From positions 1 through 38,887 of the forward strand of contig JAWVFT010000077.1 of the NCBI GenBank assembly GCA_033855775.1: a stretch of DNA of 38,887 nt, given 5' to 3'. This DNA is from DASVTR01 sp033855775. GTDB lineage: Bacteria > Acidobacteriota > Blastocatellia > Pyrinomonadales > Pyrinomonadaceae. Under the pieces are notes generated by a model. It did no database searches, had not been told where the DNA came from, and was given only the letters and a program-made list of their open reading frames with translations. A program made the translations under genes and the position numbers. Positions 33,054 to 38,887 of this stretch are shown piece after piece; position 1 is the first letter of the stretch, and each line of letters opens with the position of its first letter.

Positions 33054-34243
33054 CCAAAGAAGATTGTGGAATTGAGGTGAAAGCTTTGACGAACGCAAGT
33101 GAGGCTCAAGCGCCGATAACGGTTGAAGAGACGCTGGCCGGGTTGGTGGCGATTGATTCGGTTTCGGCGCGCGAGAATGCTTCAATCATTGATTACCTCG
33201 CTGCCCGCGTCTTGCCGTTGGGCTTTCGCGTCAGCCGCTTTCCTTACACGGACGAGCGCGGCGTCGAGAAGGTGAACATGGTCGCCACCGTTGGGCCGGA
33301 CGCTGCGGACAACGCGGTCGAGTTGGCGCTCGTCGGTCACACGGACACTGTGCCGTATGACGCGGCTTGGACGCGCGCCTTGCAGTTGACGGAGCTTGAG
33401 GGCAAGCTCTACGGGCGCGGCGCGTGCGACACCAAAGGCTTCATCGCCGCCGCCCTGACCGCGATTGAAAGCGCGAAGTTGACGGCGTTGCGACGCCCGC
33501 TCGCGTTCGTCCTGACGGCAGACGAAGAGGTCGGGTGTCTGGGCGCAAAGCGTCTGGCGGAGGCAAAGGTTTTCAGCGCGCGTTACAGCATCGTTGGCGA
33601 GCCGACTTCTTTGCAGCCGATGCGCGCGGGCAAAGGCTACTGCTTCGCCGAAGTTATCGTGCGTGGTCGTGAAGGACATAGCGCGTACCCTTCGCTCGGC
33701 GCGTCCGCGATTTTTCGCGCGGCCCGTCTCGTCGCTCGCATCGAGCGCATGGCCGTCGAGTTGCAGGCCGAGCAGGTCGCCTCCTTCGACCCGCCGCACA
33801 CGACCCTTAACGTCGGCGTCATAGGCGGCGGGAGCGCGAAGAACATCATCGCGGGCGAATGTCGCTTCACGCTCGAATGGCGCCCCGTGCCGGGACAGCA
33901 GGCCGCGCATGTGCTCGATTTGCTTGAGCGCGCGATTGAAGAGGAACGCGCGACGGATGCGGATTACGATTGCGAAGTTAAGGTCATGCGTCTTGACGAA
34001 GCGATGGAGACGGCTGCGGACTCAAGGCTCGTGCGGATGTTGGAAGAGGTGACGGGGAAGCCCGCGGGGACAATCGCCTTCGGCACGGAAGCCCCGCAGA
34101 TGGCCGCGCTCGGAGCGGAAGCAGTGGTGCTCGGCCCCGGCAATATACGCGTCGCGCATCGCACGGGCGAGTTTGTGCCTGTCGCAGAATTGCGCGCCTG
34201 CGTCGAGATTCTCGCCCGCGCCATAGAGCATTTTTGCTTGTGA
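33044..34243 (+). CDS. M20 family metallo-deacylase, ArgE-like
   Basis: Zinc-dependent deacylase of 399 residues of the ArgE/DapE group. Metal ligands appear in VGHTDTVPYD (near residue 100), YGRGACDTKGF (near 128), LTADEEVGCLG with catalytic glutamate (near 158) and VGEPTSL (near 183). A dimerisation domain (GREGHSAYPSLG) interrupts the catalytic domain. Acetylornithine deacetylase is the nearest named relative. Its start overlaps the hutF stop by ten bases, which suggests a joint pathway; deformylation of N-formylglutamate is then an attractive alternative substrate. The start at 33044 is preferred over longer frames that lie wholly in hutF. Confidence 0.88.
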   Translation: MELTKEDCGIEVKALTNASEAQAPITVEETLAGLVAIDSVSARENASIIDYLAARVLPLGFRVSRFPYTDERGVEKVNMVATVGPDAADNAVELALVGHTDTVPYDAAWTRALQLTELEGKLYGRGACDTKGFIAAALTAIESAKLTALRRPLAFVLTADEEVGCLGAKRLAEAKVFSARYSIVGEPTSLQPMRAGKGYCFAEVIVRGREGHSAYPSLGASAIFRAARLVARIERMAVELQAEQVASFDPPHTTLNVGVIGGGSAKNIIAGECRFTLEWRPVPGQQAAHVLDLLERAIEEERATDADYDCEVKVMRLDEAMETAADSRLVRMLEEVTGKPAGTIAFGTEAPQMAALGAEAVVLGPGNIRVAHRTGEFVPVAELRACVEILARAIEHFCL

Positions 34244-34390
34244 AGCAGAGCTTGCTGTCTTCCACAATTGAAAGTTTTCTCTCGGCCTCGCGGCTCGGCT
34301 GGCAAACCGCCGGCCCCTTCGCAGACATCGAAGAAGAAGATTGACGCTCGAAAAGTTTGCCTGAAATCTGAAAACCGGCGGAGAGCAATA

Positions 34391-35155
34391 ATGACCAGCC
34401 CGAAGAATCTCCTTGATAACGCGCGTGTGGCTTCTCCTTGTTCCGCCAGTTGGGAGAGCATGAGCGGCACGAAGGCAGCGCGTTTTTGTGAACAGTGTGA
34501 GCTACACGTCTACGACTTTTCGCAGATGACGCGCGCGGAAGCGGAAGCGCTCGTCGCGCGCACGGAGGGCAGAATTTGCGGGCGGCTGTATCGCCGCGCC
34601 GACGGCACAATCTTGACCAAAGATTGCCCCGTGGGTTTGCGCGCCTTCAGGCGTCATGTCGGCAGAATGGCGACGGCTGCGGTCGCCGCGCTCTTGAGTC
34701 TGGGCGCGAGCGTGCTCGGCCGGAACATCACGCGCGCAAGCGTAGAAGGCGCGGGCGACCAAAGGGCGACGCTCAAGCGCACGTTCCTCGGCCTGCCTGC
34801 GCAGGAAGGGCGCGCGACCTTCCAGGGAATTATCGAGGACTCGCACGGCTCTGTGGTCGCCGGAGCAACCGCGACACTCCTTAACGAGAAGACGAAGCAC
34901 AAGCGAACCGTCACGTCGGACGACGAAGGGCAATTCAAGTTCGGCTTGTTGGAGCCGGGCATTTACACGCTCACTATCGAGTCTCCCGGCTTTCAGACTT
35001 ACACGCATCAACACCTGAGCTTTCATTCTAACGAAGAGATGCGCTTTGATGTGACGCTCGAAGCCGGAGCGACGATGGGCCTCATCATTTGTGAACAACC
35101 GCCGAGCAAAGGCATCATGATTGACGGCGTTCGCGTCAGCATCAACGAGGATTGA
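34391..35155 (+). CDS. Cys4 module plus carboxypeptidase-regulatory-like membrane protein
   Basis: Protein of 254 residues. The N-terminal Cys4 module has C17-x15-C33-x2-C36-x26-C63, identical in spacing to the ankyrin protein at 28085-29386. Shared words are SWESMSG, ARFCEQC, MTRAEAEALV and RLYRRADGT; a fifth cysteine, C79, lies in TKDCPVGL. A membrane segment follows (MATAAVAALLSLGASVLG, about 93-110), then an exported carboxypeptidase-regulatory-like domain at about 143-216 (FQGIIEDSHGSVVAGATATL, LEPGIYTLTIESPGF). The C terminus has a further cysteine (LIICEQPP). ATG at 34391 follows GGAGAG by five bases. It is a paralogue of the first half of the ankyrin protein; function is unknown. Confidence 0.85.
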   Translation: MTSPKNLLDNARVASPCSASWESMSGTKAARFCEQCELHVYDFSQMTRAEAEALVARTEGRICGRLYRRADGTILTKDCPVGLRAFRRHVGRMATAAVAALLSLGASVLGRNITRASVEGAGDQRATLKRTFLGLPAQEGRATFQGIIEDSHGSVVAGATATLLNEKTKHKRTVTSDDEGQFKFGLLEPGIYTLTIESPGFQTYTHQHLSFHSNEEMRFDVTLEAGATMGLIICEQPPSKGIMIDGVRVSINED

Positions 35156-35232
35156 AATTAACATTGGCCCGCGCCCGTTCGTATCGCCCGTCGCACATTT
35201 TATAGAGCCATCAAATCCGCGATTGTTATCTT

Positions 35233-36354
35233 ATGTTATCAAGCAAATCTCGCGGCGGCCTCGCGCCGCTGCTCGCTGTAGTCATTCTCTGTTCCGTCTT
35301 CTACGGCGCGGCCCGCGCGCAAACGGAAGCCCCGCTCGCGAGTCAGGACTTCGTGCGCCTGCTCTACCAGCTTCCGGCGCATCCTGAGAAGAAGGACGAG
35401 TTGGTTGACGAAATCAGGCGGCGCGGCATAGGGTTCGCGCTGACGGACGGGATGCGTTCGCTCGTTGCGACCAAGAGCGGCAACGATGCGCTGCTCAGGC
35501 GCACGCTGGAAGAGGCCGAACGGCGCAGGGTCAATCCGGCGGCTGCCGCTTTGCCCGTGACAGAGGAAGCGAGCGAGTTGTTGGAGAACGCGCGCACGGC
35601 AGCCTTAGCCGCCTCCGAAGCGATGCCGGACTTTATCGTCAAGCAATTGATTACCAGAGCCTATGCGCGCGGCAGGTTTATCAACTGGACAGTTCAAGAC
35701 CACCTGACGCTGGCCGTCAGCTATCGCGCGAGCGCGGGCGAAGAGTACAAGGTCTTGAGCATCAACGGCCAGCCGCCCGCCAACGAAACCAAAGAGAGCG
35801 GCAGCTATGCGCAGATTGGCGGCTCAAGCTCTTCGGGCGAATACGTCTCAGGGCTGGCGGCCCTCTTCAAGCCGGAGACGCGGGCCGTCTTCAAAGTGGT
35901 GGACACGGACACCCTGCGCAATCGCCGCACGGTCGTCTACGAATACAGCGTCAAGCAGGAGAACTCTAAACTGAGTCTCTCGACTTCGGGCCACAGCCCC
36001 GTCATCACGGCTTATCGCGGGCGCGTCTGGGTTGACCGCGAGAATTACCGCGTGCTGCGCTTTGAGACTATCGCCGTCGAGATTCCGTTCGACTTTCCGA
36101 TGACCGCTGGCGGCAGCACGATTGACTACGACTGGGTGACGATTAACGAGCAGCGTTACCTGTTGCCCTCCGCCGCCGAAATCAGGATGACCGTCGGCAG
36201 AAACGAGCAGGCCGTCCACACGCGCAACGAGATACGCTTTCGCGGCTACCAGAAATTCGGCGCCGAAGTCAAAATCCTCGACGACGTTGGCCCCGACGAC
36301 GAGCCTGAGACGAAACCTGAAACGAAGCCTGAGTCGAAGCCGCCGCAAAAGTAA
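35233..36354 (+). CDS. Secreted protein of unknown function, acidobacterial type
   Basis: Exported protein of 373 residues with a signal peptide (SSKSRGGLAPLLAVVILCSVFYG..AARAQ). Residues 35-110 are helical and charged (DELVDEIRRRGIGFALTDGM). Residues 130-340 are beta-rich and include a YRGRVWVDRENYRVLRFE segment like those in outer-membrane lipoprotein-sorting-like proteins. The tail has a Pro/Glu/Lys repeat (PETKPETKPESKP). I know similar proteins from Acidobacteria only as hypothetical. It follows the Cys4-regulatory gene by 77 bases on the same strand. Neighbours do not fix a role. Confidence 0.75.
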   Translation: MLSSKSRGGLAPLLAVVILCSVFYGAARAQTEAPLASQDFVRLLYQLPAHPEKKDELVDEIRRRGIGFALTDGMRSLVATKSGNDALLRRTLEEAERRRVNPAAAALPVTEEASELLENARTAALAASEAMPDFIVKQLITRAYARGRFINWTVQDHLTLAVSYRASAGEEYKVLSINGQPPANETKESGSYAQIGGSSSSGEYVSGLAALFKPETRAVFKVVDTDTLRNRRTVVYEYSVKQENSKLSLSTSGHSPVITAYRGRVWVDRENYRVLRFETIAVEIPFDFPMTAGGSTIDYDWVTINEQRYLLPSAAEIRMTVGRNEQAVHTRNEIRFRGYQKFGAEVKILDDVGPDDEPETKPETKPESKPPQK

Positions 36355-36376
36355 GTTTGGCAGGCGAGCGATGAAG

Positions 36377-36414
36377 AAGAGCCACGGAGTTGAACGTCAA
36401 ACTCTGTGGCTCTT
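36377..36414. terminator. Bidirectional hairpin after the secreted protein gene
   Basis: AAGAGCCACGGAGTT (36377-36391) pairs with 36400-36414 through 15 bp with one G-U pair and a short loop, followed on the plus strand by a T-rich run. It lies between the convergent secreted protein gene and MATE gene. Confidence 0.8.
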
Positions 36415-36454
36415 TCTGTCTCTCCAAACGTTTCCGTTCGTCGCTTGTGCAGCC

Positions 36455-37918
36455 TTAAACCTTGCGCTGCTTCCAGCGTCCGCGACGGAAGAAGAGCGCG
36501 CTGACGACGGCTAAAGTCGAGAAGGCGATGACCATCGCGAGGAAGACGCCGCGCGGGCCGAAGCCGAAGCGTATGGCCAGCACGTAAGCCAGCGGAATCT
36601 CCCACAGCCAGAAGACGAAGAGGTTGATGATGGTCGGCGTGAAGGTGTCGCCCGCGCCGTTGAACGATTGCGTGATGACCATGCCGTAGGCGTAAAAGAG
36701 AAAACCGCTGGCGACAAAGCGCAGGCAGTCCGTGCCGTAAGGCACGACCAAAGGGTCTGTCGTGAAGAGCCGTATAATCTGCCCCGCGAAGACGACGAAG
36801 ATGAGTCCGACGATGCCCAGAAAGCACATGTTATAAAAGCCCGCCTTCCAGACGGCGCGCTCGGCACGCTCAGGCTTGCCCGCTCCCAGAGCTTGCCCGA
36901 CCATCGTCGCCGCGGCGTTGCTCATGCCCCACGACGGCAGCAGGGCAAAGAGGATAACGCGCATGCCGATGGTGTAACCGGCCAGGGCGTTGCTGCCGAA
37001 GCCTGAGATAATCCGCACCAATCCAATCCAACTCGCCATCCCTATAAAGACTTGAAACGCGGCGGAAGCAGAGAGCCGCACCAGCCGCGCCATGATGGAC
37101 GGCGCCAGACGCAGGTGGCGACGCTGGACATGAATCCGCCCGCCCGGACGAACGAGTTTGGAGAACGCGAAGAGAGCGCCCGCCGAGCGCCCGATGGTGG
37201 TCGCAACGGCGGCGCCCGTGACGCCCAGTTCGGGGAACGGGCCAAGCCCGAAGATAAGACACGGGCCGAGCAGTATGTTAATCAGGTTCGCCAGCCACAG
37301 GACGCGCATCGCAATCGCCGCATCGCCCGCGCCGCGAAACGTCGCGTTAATCAGAAACAGCAGCATGACCGACATGTTTCCGCCGAGCATCACTCTGGTA
37401 AAGTTGCTGCCGTGAGCAATCACTTCCGGCGTCGCTCCCATCACTCCGAGCAGGCGCGGCGCGAAGATGATGCCAATAACGCCGAGCGTCGCCGCGACGA
37501 TAACGCCGAGGGCGATGACCTGCACGGCTGCGCGCGCCGCGCCCTCCGCGTCATGCTCGCCGATGCGCCGCGCCACCATCGCCGTCGCCCCGATGCTCAG
37601 CCCGATAGCCATCGTATAAATCAGCGTCAGCAAAGATTCCGTCAAACCCACCGTGGCAATCGCCGACGCGCCCAACTTAGCGACGAAGAAGACATCAACG
37701 ACGGCGAAGATGCTCTCCATCATCATCTCCAGGACCATCGGAATCGACAACACCAGAATCGCGCGCCCGATAGAGCCTTGCGTAAAGTCCATCCTTGAGC
37801 CGCGCAGCGCCTCCCGCACAGCCCTCCACACGCCCGTCTCAGGCCGAGCATCATCGCCCGCCCCCACGCCGCTTTCGCCCACAGCCTTAGCCGGAAGAGT
37901 TTCAGTTGAGTCAGTCAT
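36455..37918 (-). CDS. MATE family efflux transporter
   Basis: Inner-membrane multidrug and toxic compound exporter of 487 residues with about 12 membrane helices. The first helix carries ILVLSIPMVLEMMMES; the second half begins near LVRLSASAAFQVFIGMASW, giving the two six-helix bundles of the NorM type. Motifs VVDVFFVAKLGASAIATVG and INATFRGAGDAAIAM are typical. The start at 37918 (MTDSTETLP) begins a charged 45-residue N-terminal tail; the longer frame to 38005 has no start signal. Substrate cannot be read. It is likely energised by a proton or sodium gradient. Confidence 0.93.
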   Translation of the reverse strand: MTDSTETLPAKAVGESGVGAGDDARPETGVWRAVREALRGSRMDFTQGSIGRAILVLSIPMVLEMMMESIFAVVDVFFVAKLGASAIATVGLTESLLTLIYTMAIGLSIGATAMVARRIGEHDAEGAARAAVQVIALGVIVAATLGVIGIIFAPRLLGVMGATPEVIAHGSNFTRVMLGGNMSVMLLFLINATFRGAGDAAIAMRVLWLANLINILLGPCLIFGLGPFPELGVTGAAVATTIGRSAGALFAFSKLVRPGGRIHVQRRHLRLAPSIMARLVRLSASAAFQVFIGMASWIGLVRIISGFGSNALAGYTIGMRVILFALLPSWGMSNAAATMVGQALGAGKPERAERAVWKAGFYNMCFLGIVGLIFVVFAGQIIRLFTTDPLVVPYGTDCLRFVASGFLFYAYGMVITQSFNGAGDTFTPTIINLFVFWLWEIPLAYVLAIRFGFGPRGVFLAMVIAFSTLAVVSALFFRRGRWKQRKV

Positions 37919-38086
37919 CTTTTTCTTAAGTGAAGCAAAGTTAAAATAGCGGACGCGGATAACGCCCGCTGCCGCCGAGATGAACCCATCCCGCGCGAGC
38001 AGCATCCGGCCTGATTCGCACAGACAAGCATAAGAGGTGAGCTATTGATGCGTCGGGTTGAATGATTGGTTAGCCGTGGTATGTCT

Positions 38087-38298
38087 TTAAAGCAGCTTCC
38101 TGAAAGCTTCAACACTCAAGCCAGCATCGCGCGCAATGCCACCCATCGTAAACGCATTGACCGGATTATGACGTGGGATAGTGACGATGCGAACGCCATC
38201 CGACATGACTATATGCTTGCCCTGACGAACGATGCGGAAGCCAGCCTTCTCCAAAGCCCTGACGCATCAAGGTGATTGACGCCTGCAATCTTCGGCAC
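38087..38298 (-). pseudogene. hicA: hicA toxin gene, frameshifted
   Basis: The minus-strand sequence reads as a HicA mRNA interferase in two frames. From GTG at 38298 it starts MPKIAGVNHLDA, then one base is missing near 38262. In the other frame it continues VRALEKAGFRIVRQGKHIV and then SDGVRIVTIPRHNPVNAF to a stop at 38087. The total of 212 bases is one short of 71 codons. The HicA double-stranded RNA-binding-like core with its histidine (GKHIV) is otherwise complete. GTG lies two bases after the hicB stop, so the pair was an operon. A sequencing error in the base count is the main alternative. Confidence 0.8.
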
Positions 38299-38300
38299 GG

Positions 38301-38498
38301 CTAAACCGTCACCTCGACTTCTCTGACATCCGCATCCTCCACCAATTCATCCACCGCCGCCAGATACTCTCTAATGGCATCCTGAATATTACCAAGCGCC
38401 TCTTCTTCCGTTTCACCCTGCGACCAGCATCCGGGCAAACCGGGACACGAGACGCTGTAGCCCTCTTCCGATTCCTGCAAGCGAACTTTATAAATCAT
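38301..38498 (-). CDS. hicB: HicB-family antitoxin
   Basis: Antitoxin of 65 residues of the HicB/type II partial RNase H-like fold. The sequence SCPGLPGCWSQGETEEEALG is the family signature, followed by the helix NIQDAIREYLAAVDELVED. It would bind and block HicA. It has no C-terminal DNA-binding domain, so it is the short form. GGAGG lies upstream of ATG. The partner hicA follows two bases downstream on the minus strand but is broken by a frameshift. Confidence 0.93.
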   Translation of the reverse strand: MIYKVRLQESEEGYSVSCPGLPGCWSQGETEEEALGNIQDAIREYLAAVDELVEDADVREVEVTV

Positions 38499-38722
38499 CC
38501 CTCAAACCTCCGGCTCAAATTATAACCCTTAGTAAGATTCAACAACCATCTAATGTCTGAATCACACCGCCCCGCGCAAGCGGTATTCTAGCAGACCGCA
38601 GCAGCCAAGCATGAAAGAGATGTTATCGAGATGTCGGGTCGAGTGAGTTGTCAGCCTGCGTCGCCGGAATCGCTTTCAGGAGCCTCTTCCGGGTTTTCAC
38701 TCGTGAATGAATGTAACTCTCT

Positions 38723-38794
38723 GTCAGTACCGCTGGCGGTAGCGGGCGGGTTGCCACGTTGAAGACCCGCCCGGCTTAAGCAAGCGGTACTGAC
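38723..38794. repeat. REP-like palindromic element
   Basis: GTCAGTACCGCT (38723-38734) and GCGGGCGGGT (38742-38751) recur inverted as ACCCGCCCGG (38765-38774) and AGCGGTACTGAC (38783-38794). The element is a 72-bp hairpin with an interrupted stem, as in REP or BIME units dispersed in bacterial genomes. Only one copy is in the window. Confidence 0.8.
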
Positions 38795-38842
38795 AAGTGA
38801 AGCCGCGTTGCCCGAACTGACAAGGGACGCCGCGTTGCTCGA
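38789..38842. repeat. Two-unit 27-bp tandem repeat
   Basis: Units at 38789-38815 and 38816-38842 both begin ACTGACAAG and both contain CCGCGTTGC; they differ at a few positions. The first unit overlaps the right end of the REP-like palindrome. Confidence 0.75.
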
Positions 38843-38887
38843 ATCTTCAAGGAAACCTGAGATTTCGGGCAAATAGAGTGAAAGTTG

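Larger units (their letters stand above)
38499..38887. other. Gene-free end of window
   Basis: These 389 bases hold a REP-like palindrome and a tandem repeat, listed separately. A small open frame across them on the minus strand is made of the repeats and is not supported. Nothing else was seen. Confidence 0.6.

Noticed and set aside
38066..38275. Plus-strand 69-codon frame
   Set aside because: It is antisense to the hicA pseudogene.
38723..38842. CRISPR array
   Set aside because: Only two adjoining 27-bp units without spacers, and no cas gene.
38651..38872. Minus-strand 73-codon frame at the window end
   Set aside because: It consists of the REP-like palindrome and the 27-bp tandem repeat, with no start signal.

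Overview
The window looks like chromosome of a GC-rich (about 60 %) acidobacterium, most likely class Blastocatellia. This is inferred from gene content, not from a marker gene: an Oar-type TonB receptor with acidobacterial plug wording, a giant two-component-regulator-propeller/Y_Y_Y sensor kinase with a NarL partner, KorAB 2-oxoglutarate:ferredoxin oxidoreductase flanked by CBS proteins, NifU/NifS used outside nitrogen fixation, and many carboxypeptidase-regulatory-like domains. I found no rRNA, tRNA, CRISPR, insertion sequence or phage gene. Most genes sit singly or in pairs, separated by intergenic inverted repeats of 40-140 bp.

Layout. (1) 100-6200, iron-sulfur biogenesis: a PuuD-type membrane protein, a [2Fe-2S] ferredoxin, a GNAT acetyltransferase, an IscA/ErpA carrier and an Mrp/ApbC carrier on the minus strand, diverging from a NifU-like scaffold, NifS desulfurase and a small protein on the plus strand. 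(2) 6400-10718, KorA and KorB bracketed by two different CBS-pair proteins. (3) 10838-17083, minus strand: a secreted beta-helix protein, a small unknown protein, a NarL/LuxR response regulator, a ~1090-residue sensor kinase and a charged small protein; a 16-bp palindrome recurs upstream of two of these genes. (4) 17148-25000, minus strand: a CPA2 antiporter, a 1605-residue VIT-VWA-TonB-receptor fusion, a membrane-anchored J-domain protein and a small membrane protein. (5) 25359-27974: citrate synthase diverging from quinolinate synthase. (6) 28085-36354: two proteins sharing an N-terminal Cys4 module joined to a carboxypeptidase-regulatory-like domain, a LolA-like secreted protein, an MBL-fold hydrolase, overlapping hutF and M20 deacylase genes, and a secreted protein of unknown function. 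(7) 36455-38887: a MATE transporter, an intact hicB with a frameshifted hicA, and a REP-like palindrome with a tandem repeat.

How the genes fit together. NifS, NifU-like, IscA and Mrp can build and deliver the clusters needed by the ferredoxin, KorB and NadA encoded nearby. KorAB and citrate synthase belong to the TCA cycle, KorAB reducing ferredoxin; the flanking CBS proteins may add energy-charge control. HutF makes N-formylglutamate, and the overlapping M20 enzyme is a candidate for its deformylation.

The most striking item is the 18782-23599 gene, in which a complete VIT plus MIDAS-bearing VWA module is fused in frame to a complete Oar-like TonB-dependent outer-membrane receptor. Next are the shared Cys4 module with identical spacing in two proteins (28085-29386 and 34391-35155), the duplicated palindromic operator candidate, opposed G-quadruplex motifs after the ferredoxin gene, and a family of intergenic inverted repeats built from recurring words.
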